Shown here in pieces: positions 27,243-37,027 of a stretch of DNA of 64,000 nt. This DNA is from CAVSUZ01 sp963834715. GTDB lineage: Bacteria; Pseudomonadota; Alphaproteobacteria; Acetobacterales; Acetobacteraceae. The position numbers were made by a program, and so were the translations under genes. The stretch is taken from contig CAWIDE010000035.1 of the NCBI GenBank assembly GCA_963834715.1, positions 130,716-194,715 of the forward strand. Direction: 5' to 3'. The notes below the pieces were generated by a model. It was not told the DNA's origin, searched no databases, and was given only the letters and a program-made list of their open reading frames with translations. The stretch's first letter is position 1; every line of letters begins with the position of its first letter.

Positions 27243-27785
27243 GTAAGGTAGCGGCGCAATAATCGGCGCGACGGTTGGTGCAATGGGTGCTGGCGCTCGA
27301 GGCGGGTTGGGATCGAATGCTGGATGTAAAACGCGTTGGCCTCCCGGCCCGCTAACTGTCACCGCATTTACCTCAATTGATCGAACAACGTACTGACCGA
27401 TACGCGCAGCTTCCCCAATAACGACGGATTTCCTGTCTCCCGTCCCGGCAAAGATCGCGCAATTCCCAGCCGGGGTCACTATCACGCCGGTTAAGCGCGG
27501 CAGTTCAGGAAGCGCATCTTTTGGGGCAGGAGCAGAGGCTGGTGCCCGCCGGGTCGGACTGAATAGCGGGCGCGCTAAGATGGTTGATACATTCTGGTCG
27601 TCCTGATTGCGGGAGGCCGACACGGAAACCCGCGTTTGTTGCTGGCTGGGCGGTGGCATTGGCGCTCGCAGTTCATTCGGCGGTCCGCCGCGTAATTCCA
27701 ACCTGATAACCCCGACCAGTGTGGCTGCCACCATGCCAAGAGTCAGCAGCCTGGGTGGGGGAAGAACCTTAAAAGCCAGTCCCAT
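27204..27785 (-). CDS. GspC/PulC-like (type II secretion HR-domain) protein
   Basis: 193 aa. N-terminal TM (LLTLGMVAATLVGVIRLEL), Pro/Gln linker, then ILARPLFSPTRRAP and LPRLTGVIVTPAGNCAIFAG with KSVVIGEAARIGQYVVRSIE. This is the periplasmic homology-region fold of GspC, which links inner-membrane T2SS to the secretin. No other gsp gene is nearby and the PDZ/coiled-coil end is replaced by a Pro-rich tail. Orphan; possibly a relic or a stand-alone use of the domain. Confidence 0.65.
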   Translation of the reverse strand: MGLAFKVLPPPRLLTLGMVAATLVGVIRLELRGGPPNELRAPMPPPSQQQTRVSVSASRNQDDQNVSTILARPLFSPTRRAPASAPAPKDALPELPRLTGVIVTPAGNCAIFAGTGDRKSVVIGEAARIGQYVVRSIEVNAVTVSGPGGQRVLHPAFDPNPPRAPAPIAPTVAPIIAPLPYSLTHQARPRDRD

Positions 27786-28145
27786 CCACTTTCCGCGCCT
27801 CCCACTGTTCCGCTGACGGATGCTTCCGCCAGTGTCGTCTCCGGCTTCACCCCCACGAAGAGGGGCATACTCCCGCGTCCCAGTGTATCACCAACCGGTC
27901 CGGCCGCCTTGCTTTAGATCATTGAAAATAGAGTGGAGGCGATATAATCTGTGCGAGTATTTGAACTTCAGCAACGGAGCGAGACGACCTGCCAAACCTC
28001 AGGAGCAGCGAGGAAGCCATTATGCAGCTTTTTCAACTGAGCTGGGCGTCAGGGGCATCGAGGCGCAACGTTTTCAACCTCATACCTTTTCTTTCAGGTG
28101 TTCTCTTCCTTTGCGCTATCGGGCGATGATCGACGAGGCGCTACG

Positions 28146-28550
28146 ATGACGGCTGAGAACAGTGACCGCAACAACGGCCGTTTCGCAAGCGGAAACAGCA
28201 TGGCGTTCAAGCCAGGCAAGTCGGGCAATCCCGGCGGCCGGCCTGCAGTTCCTGCTGAAGTGCTTGATGCGTGCCGGGCGCTGTCGCTGGAGGCTGTGGA
28301 AATTCTTAGGAATTGGATGCACCAGTCAGACGATCCTGCCGCAAGTGTAAGGGCCTGCAATTCGATCCTAGACCGCGCCTGGGGCAAGCCGGAGTAAACC
28401 ATGAACCTGGCCGGATCGCTGGATGTAAACGCCCAGCGCGCTGAGACGGAGGCGCTGGTGGAGGCAATGAAGCGGCTGGAGATTGGCGAACTTAGGTTGT
28501 TGATTGGGTTTTATCGAAAGGCTGGGCTGAAGCTGCCGGGCAAGTCATAG
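28146..28550 (+). pseudogene. DUF5681 protein, middle copy, with in-frame stop
   Basis: Begins MTAENSDRNNGRFASGNSMA and aligns along its whole length with the left copy. At 28395-28397 the codon that is CAG (Gln in KPEQTMNVAG) in the other copies is TAA, cutting the protein at 83 aa; the frame then continues open through FYRKAGLKLPGKS to 28550. The upstream end (RAMIDEALR plus ATGA overlap) also matches the left copy. Plus orientation, opposite to the other two loci. Confidence 0.8.
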
Positions 28551-29145
28551 GCAGGCTGGTGCTGATTCAGTGCTGATACGCTCGCTATCACTTCGAGCTC
28601 ATCGGCCTCGAAAGCCAGCTCCAGCGCCTCGGTTCCGTGATTAACTCACAGCGCCTAGATTGTTCGCGTTATGTGCCAGCATGAGCACGCGCATCCCGAT
28701 CACCGGCACGTTGCGCCTCGCCAACTCCGTTACATGTAACGCGTTGGCCGCGTTCGTCACCTACCCTGCTGGCTTGGCTGCCAGGCTGATCGGCCGGCCG
28801 CGTGAGAGATTTCATGACGCCTCCGGCATGTAGCTTTCGGCGCGGCCAGTCGTTCCGGGCGGTTCGCGCACGCGGGTTGCGGTCAGCAACCCTCCCGGCT
28901 CTGCAGGCGGCCCAGGTCCCAAACAAAACGATTACTACCCATGCGATCAGCCACAACAACTATGAGCGACCATCACACCAAGCTGCCTTGGGGCGCATTC
29001 ATCAGAAACGGGTTACCTTGCCGGGTGACGGTCTTCGTGCAGCGCGGAAGATACGGAGGTGCGTTGCTGCGGTGCGCACAACCTGGGCGAGATTACTTCG
29101 GCGCTTTCGGTCTCGCAATGACAAATCGTTGGGATAAGTAAGGCG
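28551..29145. other. 595-bp stretch, no supported gene
   Basis: Only shadow-like frames. The last part (29080-29125, GCGCTTTCGGTCTCGCAATGAC) resembles the common intergenic repeat class whose translation reads like HCEERSDEAI. A promoter for the cytochrome/PQQ cluster is expected here, but no clear -35/-10 could be assigned. Confidence 0.35.
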
Positions 29146-29556
29146 ATGAGAACTAGCACGGTCCTGTTGGTTTTGAGCTGCTGTCCAATTGCCGGTGCGT
29201 GGGCGCAATCGGGTGGCGGCCGGGATTATACGAGGGCCCAGGCGGCGGCAGGGAAAGAGGTCTATGACAAGACCTGCGCGGTGTGTCACGGCGATCACCT
29301 GCAGGGAGGCGTTGGTCCTGCGTTAGCTGGGCAGCAATTTCTGAGCGTATCCCAATACCAGAAGATATCTGCTGAGTATTTCTATCACTTTATGGCGACC
29401 CATATGCCGTTGACGGCTCCGGGTAGCTTGACCAAACAGCAGTACCTGGACATCATGGCATATATGCTTGAAGTTAATGGGTATCCTGCTGGCACGCACG
29501 AGCTAAGAGACAGCAAGGAGGAACTCAAGGCGATCAAGATCGAACCGCAGCACTAA
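29146..29556 (+). CDS. Periplasmic cytochrome c (class I)
   Basis: 136 aa. Signal peptide (VLLVLSCCPIAGAWAQ), haem site CAVCH at about residue 45 followed by GDHLQGGVGPALAGQQF, and axial Met in FMATHMPLTAPGSLTKQQYL. One haem. It lies 84 bp upstream of a PQQ dehydrogenase that lacks its own haem domain, so it is the likely electron acceptor of that enzyme. Confidence 0.88.
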   Translation: MRTSTVLLVLSCCPIAGAWAQSGGGRDYTRAQAAAGKEVYDKTCAVCHGDHLQGGVGPALAGQQFLSVSQYQKISAEYFYHFMATHMPLTAPGSLTKQQYLDIMAYMLEVNGYPAGTHELRDSKEELKAIKIEPQH

Positions 29557-29639
29557 CAAGATAACGAACCGAAGGCGGACACCACGAACAGTGAGGCGTG
29601 GTGTTTGAACGCGTTCATGAACGAGGGAGAAACGAGGAA

Positions 29640-31444
29640 ATGGCCATGAGCTTCACAGCCAATATGCTGACAGGGGGTAGCCTGCTCGCCCTGGTGATGG
29701 AAATCGGCACTGGCGCAGCGTATGCGCAGGCATCGCCGCAGCCGCCACATCCCCCTGGTACGGTGCAGGGGGTCAGTGTCCCAGTTCCGGTAAATGTCGA
29801 TGTTAATTATGAGCAATTGCTGGGGGCGGATCAGGACACAAACAACTGGCTGCTGTATGGCCGCACGTACGATAACCAGCGGTATCGCCGCTTGATCAGA
29901 TAAACGCCAAGAATGTCAGCTCGCTGGTCCCGGTGGCGAATATCCAGACCGGAGTGGCGGCGAGTTTCGAGGTCAGCCCAATGGTTGTTAACGGGATTAT
30001 GTTTATCTCGACGCCATATGACCACGTGATGGCGTATGATGCAACCAATGGGAAGCAGCTTTGGAATTACACCGCCAAGCTGGGCTATACGCAGTTGTGC
30101 TGCGGTCCCGAGAGCAGGGGCGTGGGAGTCGCTGATGGGAAGGTGTTTCTGGCGACGCTGGATGCGCACTTGATTGCGCTGAATGCATATACGGGCAAGG
30201 AGGTGTGGAATACGCAGGTTGAGGATTCACGTGCTGCGTTTTCCATCACAATGGCGCCGCAGGTTTATCAAGGGAAGGTGATCATCGGGACGTCGGGGGC
30301 TGAGTTCCCGACGCGAAATTTCGTTGCCGCATTCGATGCGAAGACGGGCAAGGAGATCTGGAGGTTCTATACCATTCCTGAACCGGGGCAGCCGGGCGGC
30401 GACACCTGGAGCGGCAATTCGTGGAAGACCGGTGGCGGTTCGATGTGGAACACGCCGGCGATTGACCCGGCCAAAGGGCTCGTGATTTTTGCAACGGGCA
30501 ATCCCAATCCGGACAATGACGGTTCGGTTCGGATGGGCGCCAACGCCTATACCAACTCGATAGTTGCGGTGCACATCGACACCGGGAAGATCGCCTGGTG
30601 GTACCAGCAGGTGCCGCACGACGTGTGGGACTATGATGCGATGGCGCCAGTGGTGCTGCTGGATGTCAAAGACGATCAGGGACGGGTCGTTCCAGCGGCG
30701 GCCGAGGCGGGCAAAGAAGGGCAGGTCTTCATCGTGAACCGGAACACGGGGCAGCTTATCCGAAAATCCGAGCCCTTCGTGATGCAGAGCGCCAATATGT
30801 GGACGCCGCCCCCGACGAACGCGTACGTTAACGTTTATCCTGGTGCACAGGGCGGGAATGAGTGGTCGCCGGAGGCGTATTCGCCCAAAGCGGGTTTGTT
30901 CTATGTGCAGGGAACAAATAAGTCCTGGGAATACACGGCGAGCACTGACGAGACGGTAACGGGACACGTGCGGCTGGGCGGCGTGTTGCAGCCGATTACC
31001 CCGGAAGGGGCGATGGAGCTCGGCGAGCCAGATGTCGGTAAATCCAAGGAGAACACCGCGGGGGCGATTGAGCCTTCGGGTACTCTGTCGGCGATCGATC
31101 CTAACACTGGCAAAATCAAGTGGCAGTATCGTTCGGATTATCCGATGTTGGGAGGGTTGCTGGTGACGGCCGGCAATCTGCTTTTCTCCGGGGAGTTCGA
31201 CGGTAATTTCAATGCGTTCGACGCAACTACCGGCCAGAAGCTGTGGCATTACTCGATGGGCGCCGGGGTCAATGCACCGCCGGTGACCTATATGGTAAGC
31301 GGCAGGCAGTATGTTGCTGTGGCGGCCGGCGGCAATGCGGCCAATGGCAACAACATCATGATGCAGAGGTTGGGCCTGAACTTTGGCAACTCCTTGGTGA
31401 TTTTCGCTGTTCCCCAGCCTGCTGTGTCGCTGGCAGTTAAGTAA
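29640..31444 (+). CDS. PQQ-dependent alcohol dehydrogenase-type quinoprotein, one frameshift
   Basis: About 600 aa. Signal peptide (MAMSFTANMLTGGSLLALVM, cleavage AYAQ). First blade NWLLYGRTYDNQRY ends at a one-base deletion near 29890; the other frame continues LDQINAKNVSSLVPV to the end. Vicinal cysteines CCGPESRGVG (the disulfide ring over PQQ), GGDTWSGNSWKTGGGSMWNT, and the active-site VPHDVWDYDAMAPVVLLD are typical of eight-bladed PQQ alcohol dehydrogenases. No C-terminal cytochrome domain. Periplasmic oxidation of an alcohol or polyol, with electrons to the adjacent cytochrome c. No pqq biosynthesis genes in the window. Confidence 0.9.
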
Positions 31445-31455
31445 AGTCGTAGTTC

Positions 31456-31501
31456 TTGCGAGGAGTCGGACGAGATTGCTTCGTCGCTCCGCTCCTCGCA
31501 A
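31456..31501. repeat. REP-like hairpin after the PQQ dehydrogenase
   Basis: Perfect 10-bp arms ttgcgaggag / ctcctcgcaa enclosing 26 nt, 12 bp downstream of the stop. Translated frames give the well-known HCEERSDEAI-type pseudo-peptide, showing it is an abundant intergenic repeat. Could also act as a transcription terminator or mRNA stabiliser. Confidence 0.7.
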
Positions 31502-31576
31502 TGTCGCGGTCGGAATTGCCTCCTCATCTACTACGGGGCATACCAATTTCGCTATAGAAGTCAGGGAGGCACGAGG

Positions 31577-32584
31577 ATGCCATCGCAATTGCGCAGCAAA
31601 GACAGGCTAATACGGCGCATCGGCGCGGTAGGGAAGGTGTTCGCCGTCGGCGCCGTTGGGGTGGCATGCAGCATCGGTGCGGCGAGAGCAGCGGCGCCAT
31701 CCGTGGTCGCGGTTCCCGGCGACCGCGTCTACCCGGAGAGCATCACCGCCACCTCGGATGGTACCCTCATCATCGGCAGCCTGGCGGAGGGCAACATTTA
31801 TCGTGCCGCGCCGGGCGCGGGTGAGGCCGAGCTGTGGGTCAAGCAGGCCGACGCGGGCTTCCTCTCGGTCCTTGGTGTGCTGGCCGACGAGAAGGCCGGG
31901 ACGCTCTGGGTGTGCTCGTCCGATCTCTCTTCGGCTGGGGTGTCGGTTCCGGGGCAGAAGCCGACCCAGCTCAAGGCGCTTGACCTGAACAGCGGCAATG
32001 TGAAGGCGAGCTATCCGCTGCCGGGGAACCGGACCTTGTGCAACGATATCGCCATCGGCCCGGATGGTTCCCAATATGTCACGGATTCCTTTCAGCCGCA
32101 CGTGTTGCGCCTGAAGCCCGGCGCCAAGGAGTTCGAGATTTGGGCGACAGATGACCGCTTCCTGGTCAAAAACGGCGCCGGTCTCGACGGGATCGCATTC
32201 GGTGGCGACGGCAATCTTTATGTCAATCTCTACAACGGAAATGCGCTGTTCCGCATCGACGTAAACAAGGACGACAGCGCGGGCAAGATCACGGAGCTGC
32301 AACCGTCCAAGCCGATCGCGTTGTGCGATGGCATGCGTAAGTTCGGCAACAACTCGCTATTGATGATCGAGGGCACCGGGAGCTTGGATATCATCACGAC
32401 CAGTGGGGATAAGGCCAATATCGGCGTGGTCAAGAGCGGGTTCCACGTGCCGGTCTCGGTGGTGCAGCTAGGCGCCGTCGGCTGGGTGCTCGAAGGTCAG
32501 TTGGGCAGCCTGTTCGAGCCGAAGAAGAACGGCCCGCCGAGATTGCCGTTCCGGGCCTACGCGGTGCCGTTGCCGCGGGAGTGA
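31577..32584 (+). CDS. SMP-30/gluconolactonase-like beta-propeller, exported
   Basis: 335 aa. Long basic n-region then a hydrophobic segment (VFAVGAVGVACSIGAARAAA), so exported. Repeated propeller phrases: PESITATSDGTLIIGSLAEG, CNDIAIGPDGSQYVTDSFQP, LDGIAFGGDGNLYVNLYNGN. The N-D-I/D-G pattern matches SMP-30/strictosidine-synthase-like propellers, often lactonases. Located 132 bp after the PQQ dehydrogenase; a lactone formed by sugar or diol oxidation would be a natural substrate, but this is inference. Confidence 0.78.
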   Translation: MPSQLRSKDRLIRRIGAVGKVFAVGAVGVACSIGAARAAAPSVVAVPGDRVYPESITATSDGTLIIGSLAEGNIYRAAPGAGEAELWVKQADAGFLSVLGVLADEKAGTLWVCSSDLSSAGVSVPGQKPTQLKALDLNSGNVKASYPLPGNRTLCNDIAIGPDGSQYVTDSFQPHVLRLKPGAKEFEIWATDDRFLVKNGAGLDGIAFGGDGNLYVNLYNGNALFRIDVNKDDSAGKITELQPSKPIALCDGMRKFGNNSLLMIEGTGSLDIITTSGDKANIGVVKSGFHVPVSVVQLGAVGWVLEGQLGSLFEPKKNGPPRLPFRAYAVPLPRE

Positions 32585-32710
32585 TGGTTTGCGGATCTGA
32601 GGCGCTTGGGAACGCTTCAGCCGAGAACCCCAATCAGAATTATTTGCGGCGTCGCCATTTTTGCGGGCGATCGCTCGGGCGTGTCAGCCATGGCAGGGTA
32701 ACTTTCCGCC

Positions 32711-32872
32711 AGCATCGATGGTTGGGACGATCCGCCGCCCGGGTATGTGGAGGCGGATCTGGTGGCGCACAGCGGGCCGTCGGCAAAGGGGCCCTTCATC
32801 CAGACGCTGACGGTGACAGACATCGCGAGCGGGTGGACGGAATGCGCGCCGCCAGCCCGGCATGAGCGCGTC
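32711..32872 (+). pseudogene. Transposase (rve integrase core) fragment
   Basis: Reads SIDGWDDPPPGYVEADLVAH, SGPSAKGPFIQTLTVTDIAS, GWTECAPPARHE, the first catalytic block (EADLVAHSG, TDIATGWTE) of IS481/ISNCY-type DDE transposases. Only about 55 residues remain, lacking both flanks. It runs directly into the start of the MFS gene, so an insertion or deletion here created the present upstream region of that gene. Confidence 0.75.
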
Positions 32873-34047
32873 TGCCCCGGCAAACTCGGTCATCGTCCAC
32901 GCCGCACCGCGCGGCAGGACGCCGACCTTCCTGAGCCTGTTCATCGTCCCTAGTGTGGCGCAGTCGGTTCTGCTCACCGTCGTCCCACTTGAGGCACTGC
33001 GATTGCTGGGAACCGCCCGTGCGGTGACGCTGCTCTATATTGCCGCCGGTCTGGCCGCCGTGGTGGCGCGCCTCAGCATTCCTTGGCTGGCACAGTTAAT
33101 TCGACGGCGGTTCGTGCTCAGCCTCGGCGCATCGCTGCTGATCATTAGTACCGCGCTGCTGACGAGGGGCGCTCTGTCGGAATTTGCCTGCGGTCTGGCG
33201 CTCAGCAGCTTTGCCTTCGCGTGCATCGAGGTCATCAGCAACCTTTATGTGCTGGACCACATCCCACGCCAGCAGCTGCGCCGTTTCGAGCCGGCACGCA
33301 TTTTCGCCTGTGCCGTTCCTCTGACCCTTGGTCCCTGGTTCGGTGTCTATCTCCAGCAGCGCGTTGCCTTGGCGGCGCCGTTCGCTGTCGCCGCGGTCGC
33401 CGCGATGCTACTGCTCATCCTGTTCTGGTGCCTGCACCTCACGGAGCTGACGCCGTCCTGCCGCAAGCCGCCGAACCCGCTGCGCTACGTGCCACGTTCT
33501 TCGCCCAGCGCGGCTGCGCCTGGCTTGGGGCTTGGCGGGTGCTCGCTCAGCCTGGTGGAGCATCTTCTACATCTATACGCCGATTTTTGCGGTGGTGTCC
33601 GGGCTTGGTGCTGAGGCGGGCGGCGCCATTGCGTCGATCGGCACCGCCTGGATATTCCTGGTGCCGCTGTGGGGCTGGGTCGGCCGGCGCTACGGCCTTC
33701 GGCCGCTACTGGCCGCCGGGTATGGGACTGCAGGTCTGATGACCGTAGCCACTGCCGCGGCATTCCACCTGCCTTGGGTGGGCGCGGCAGCACTCGTGCT
33801 GGCTGGATTTGGTGCAGAAATGATCGATGGTGCCGGCAATCTGCTGTTCCTGCGTGCGGTCCATCCCTACGAGCGTCCCGAGATGACAACTGTGTTCGTC
33901 AGCTATCGTGATGTTGCGCAGCTTGGTCCGCCGTTGGTCTGCGCACCGCTTTTATCGGCGCTCGCGCTGCCATCTGTGTTCGCTGCGGCGGGCATCATGA
34001 TGCTCGGATCCGCAGCGCTGGCACGTTACATTCCCCGTCGGTTGTGA
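32862..34047 (+). CDS. Major facilitator superfamily transporter, frameshifted
   Basis: About 395 codons. First part: IVPSVAQSVLLTVVPLEALR, RLSIPWLAQLIRRRFVLSLG, ALSSFAFACIEVISNLYVLD, about six TM helices. The phase changes near 33490-33530. Second part: WWSIFYIYTPIFAVVSGLGA, GYGTAGLMTVATAAAFHLPW, GAEMIDGAGNLLFLRAVHPY, six more TMs, ending ALARYIPRRL. Topology of a 12-TM MFS permease; substrate unknown. Start ATG at 32862 follows a transposase relic. Confidence 0.75.
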
Positions 34048-34125
34048 AACGCGCTTTCTGTGGAGACTATTCGGGATCGGGCAATGTCCACGCGGTCCTG
34101 TGGACGTGTTTCGTTGTAGGGCCGA

Positions 34126-34570
34126 TTAGGCAATGTTGCTGCCGATCTCCCCAAGCTCGGCAAGACCATCTTCCGATAGGGTCAGCTCCGCCGCCGCCAG
34201 ATTCTCCTGCAGATGGTCCGGAGACGAGGTGCCGGGAATGACCAGAATATTCGGCGCGCGGGCCAATAGCCAAGCGAGCGCCACCTGCATCGGCGTCGCG
34301 CCAAGCCTTCCGGCCGCTGTTGACAATGTCTCGGACTGAAGCGGTGTGAAGCCGCCGAGCGGAAAGAACGGTACGTAGGCGATGCCCTGTTTCCAAACTC
34401 TTCGATCAGGGGGTCGTCCTGGCGGTGCACGAGATCGTACTGATTTTGAACACACACCACTTCGGCAATAATTTGTGCCTCGCGAGTTGAGCGGATGTGA
34501 CGTTGCTCAAGCCCAGATGCCGGATAAGTCCCTGGCATTGCAGCTCGGCAAGTGTCGTGGTCGCGGCGCG
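34126..34570 (-). pseudogene. Aldo/keto reductase, C-terminal remnant with several frameshifts
   Basis: Pieces in three frames assemble to LAELQCQGLIRHLGLSNVTS, IIAEVVCVQNQYDLVHRQDD, IAYVPFFPLGGFTPLQSETL, ATPMQVALAWLLARAPNILV and IPGTSSPDHLQENLAAAELT, ending GEIGSNIA. This is the second half of the AKR barrel including the NADPH-binding IPGTSS. The N-terminal half with the catalytic Tyr/Lys/His is absent. Clearly a pseudogene. Confidence 0.8.
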
Positions 34571-34959
34571 GGTAATTGAGACCGCTTCCCGTGTGCGGGT
34601 CGCTTTCGCTGCCGCCTGCCCTGAGGCAGCATTGTTCCGCGACCTCGCCCACAGCTTGGTGCCGGCCGCTCCATAGACCGCGGGGCAGGCGCCCCGTCGA
34701 ACCCGTTTCCCATCAACCCCAACCAACAATCCGGTCCGATCGCGATGAAACAGGCGCAACGGCCGAGGCTGCCCGAATTCGCGGCGGTGCGACTCAGCCA
34801 TTTTTCACAGCGCTTGGTGAATAGGAGCGGCTAGAGCACCCCTCGCGGGGAACGCTTGCATGCGATTAGGACCTCCAGTTTTCGCCGAATAGGGCCTAGC
34901 GGGCCGCTCTGGAAGGCGAGTAGTGATTGTGGGTGACACCTATGACTGGATGGGTCCTC
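34571..34959. other. 389-bp stretch, no supported gene
   Basis: Lies upstream of both the AKR remnant (-) and the lipoprotein gene (+). No frame shows coding character; a promoter for the lipoprotein/FGE cluster may lie here but was not identifiable. Confidence 0.3.
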
Positions 34960-35426
34960 ATGCGCGAACGATGCTACGGGCGGCGGTTCTGCATCACCGC
35001 GACATTGTCCTTGCTTGCAGCATGCTCAAGTTCGGGCAAAGTCGGCCCCAGCGCGGTAGCCGGGCTGACCCCAGATGCTACGGTGGAGGTGCGCGCGGTT
35101 CAGGCCGCCTTTATCGGTAGCGGCGGCGGAGGACACGGCACACTATATTTCCAGGGCCAGGCATACCCGTTCAAGGTAGCGGGTCTGGGGATCGGCGGGA
35201 TTGGGCCTCCACAATCGATGCAGCGGGAGAGGTGTATAAGCTTAACACCGTCGCGCAATTTCCCGGCAACTACGCGCAAGCCCAGTACGGCTTTGCCCTG
35301 GGGACAAGGAGCGCGGGCGATCTCTGGCTGCAAAACGAATCCGGCGTCATTATGCACCTGAAGGCCAAACGCGAAGGACTGATGCTAAGTCTCGGCGGTG
35401 ACGCGGTGGTGGTCTCAATGAAATAG
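34960..35426 (+). CDS. Lipoprotein (DUF1134-like), copy 1, frameshifted
   Basis: Start at 34960 gives a basic n-region and lipobox LSLLAAC (MRERCYGRRFCITATLSLLA). Then VEVRAVQAAFIGSGGGGHGT, LYFQGQAYPFKVAGLGIGGI; after a one-base loss near 35205 it continues STIDAAGEVYKLNTVAQFPG, LWLQNESGVIMHLKAKREGL and ends DAVVVSMK. Aligns block by block with the lipoprotein at 37028-37513. The 'gtL.f.G..Y.f.v.G..igG......aGeVY.L..va.F.G.Y' pattern is that of DUF1134-like envelope proteins of alphaproteobacteria. Outer-membrane or periplasmic anchoring expected. Confidence 0.6.
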
Positions 35427-35597
35427 GATGCATAGGGCCTCGCTTGACACCGGGTTTGCCAAATCTGCATAGTCGCCGGCCGGCATTTAAACTACGGCTC
35501 GGCTCACCGGACCGGGGAGATGCCAGGATGCCTAACTCATCGGCGCCGAAGCGGCAATCAAGTTGCCCTAGCGCCATCACGGATGCAGCCGATGGTT

Positions 35598-35675
35598 GCT
35601 GGCATGTTCCGCATGGGCGCGAATGGATCCTATCCCGAGGAGGCGCCGGTCCACGCGATGACGGTGAGCGGCTGA
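35598..35675 (+). pseudogene. FGE-sulfatase domain relic (26 codons)
   Basis: Reads AGMFRMGANGSYPEEAPVHA followed by MTVSG and a TGA. This matches GGTFVMGSNRHYPEEAPVHR-VTVSG near the start of the intact formylglycine-generating enzyme at 37659. It follows lipoprotein copy 1 just as the intact enzyme follows lipoprotein copy 2, so it is what remains of a duplicated lipoprotein-FGE pair. Confidence 0.7.
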
Positions 35676-35757
35676 TCTGTTTGGCGACGCCCTTCACTGG
35701 TCCCCGGCACACGGCTCTGCCAGAGTGGGCGACGAATACCAAACGAGGAGTGGGAAC

Positions 35758-36441
35758 ATGAGGCCGACGAGTACGCTGTGCGCCCTGATCACCGCTATGG
35801 CGCTGCTGCCCATCACGCACGCTGCCTCCGCTCAGACGCAAGCCCCTGGCCCATCGCGGGTCGCAAGCCCTGCTAACGAAGCGTCATCTGGCGCAGTTAA
35901 ACTCACGATGGAGCCGTCGCTGATTGTAATGAACGCGCACGGTGCGAGCCTGCAGGGGCAGACGCTCACTCTGGTTGGTGTTAGTCCCAACTCGATCGTT
36001 TTTGCGGATCGGCCCGTGCGGGCCGCGGGTCATTTGCTCACGGCGGATGTGCTTGACGAATGGACCGCTGATGGCAGCTTCGTCAAGGATGCGCCCAATG
36101 CTACGGTGTCGGTCATGAGCGGGGACGGTCGATTGGCCCAAGACCTTGTTGTCGAGCTGAAGAGTCCAAAGCTCGAAGGTGACAACCTGACCTTCGATGT
36201 CCGGGTGCTGGAGGGTAGCCTGGCGAACGCTGATGGGCCAGCATCGGTGTTCATCGATATTATTGGATTGCCGTGGATCCTTTGTCATTTGCGGGTGTGG
36301 CTCGACGCACCGCGCGGCGGGCTTATTGGTACGGGGCTGCCGTCGCGCCGCACTATCCTCCGTATGGCTACCCTCCTCCTCCCTACGGATATCCGCCGCC
36401 GCCGTATAGGCCGTACCTATCCCTATCCACCGCCCTACTAA
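35758..36441 (+). CDS. Exported protein with Pro/Tyr-rich tail, frameshifted near 3' end
   Basis: ATG at 35758 gives a signal peptide (LCALITAMALLPITHAASAQ). The mature part is beta-rich (LTMEPSLIVMNAHGASLQGQ; DLVVELKSPKLEGDNLTFDV; SVFIDIIG). After about 36270 the coding frame shifts to VDPLSFAGVARRTARRAYWY and then YPPYGYPPPPYGYPPPPYRP, returning to the first frame for PYPYPPPY and the stop. The YGYPPPP repeats are typical of short surface or periplasmic tails. No family recognised. Confidence 0.6.
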   Translation: MRPTSTLCALITAMALLPITHAASAQTQAPGPSRVASPANEASSGAVKLTMEPSLIVMNAHGASLQGQTLTLVGVSPNSIVFADRPVRAAGHLLTADVLDEWTADGSFVKDAPNATVSVMSGDGRLAQDLVVELKSPKLEGDNLTFDVRVLEGSLANADGPASVFIDIIGLPWILCHLRVWLDAPRGGLIGTGLPSRRTILRMATLLLPTDIRRRRIGRTYPYPPPY

Positions 36442-36495
36442 TTGCTTCTGTTTGCCGCCGCGCGCGACCAGCGAAAATACATTGGGGAAGGAGCG

Positions 36496-37000
36496 ATGCT
36501 ACGATATGAACGGTGGCGAGTGTGGGTGTCGGCGGCGAGCCTGAGTGCTATGTGGCTCGCCCTGGTCGGCTGCTCGGGCACCCCGCCTCGTGTTATGCTT
36601 GATACACCCGGCGGTCCCGTTGCGCTTAATGTCATGCGGCCACCGCCAGGCGGGCTTGCCGCGCCGCCACAATCTGGAGCCGCCACAGACGGCGGCTCAG
36701 GCAATGCCTATCAGCCGTGACGGAAACTACGCCGGGTCCATGGCGGTGCTGACCACCAATGGCAACCAATGTCAGAACGGTCCTCCGGTCCACGGATTCA
36801 GGGTGGCAGGTAACCGGGTTCGGTTCGGCGGTTTCCGAGGGACTATTCAGCCCGACGGCAATTTGCAAATGACTTATGGCGGCATATGGATCATAGGCCG
36901 CTTCGAGCAGAGTTCATTCAAGGGTCAGGCCAGTTTTCCAGGACCGTTCGGCAATCCTGGTTGCACGTACTTGATGAACCTGCAACGAACTGGCCCTTAA
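36496..37000 (+). CDS. Lipoprotein, frameshifted in the middle
   Basis: ATG at 36496 after GGGAAGGAG. Lipobox in MWLALVGC, then TPPRVMLDTPGGPVALNVMR and a Pro/Gly linker. A phase change near 36690 leads to ISRDGNYAGSMAVLTTNGNQ, NGPPVHGFRVAGNRVRFGGF and MTYGGIWIIGRFEQSSFKGQ, ending MNLQRTGP. The second part looks like a small beta-barrel or beta-sandwich repeat (GNYxGSM, GFRG) seen in hypothetical lipoproteins. Same cluster and direction as the neighbours. Confidence 0.55.
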
Positions 37001-37027
37001 CTAGCCGGTCCTAAAGCGAGAGGAGGG

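Noticed and set aside
28669..28959. Minus-strand ORF with a TM-like start (MLWLIAWVVIVLFGTW)
   Set aside because: Isolated, no ribosome-binding site, remainder Arg/Gly-rich noise; not supported as a gene.
30227..31588. 453-aa minus-strand ORF opposite the PQQ dehydrogenase
   Set aside because: Antisense shadow; the plus strand encodes a recognised enzyme over the whole length.
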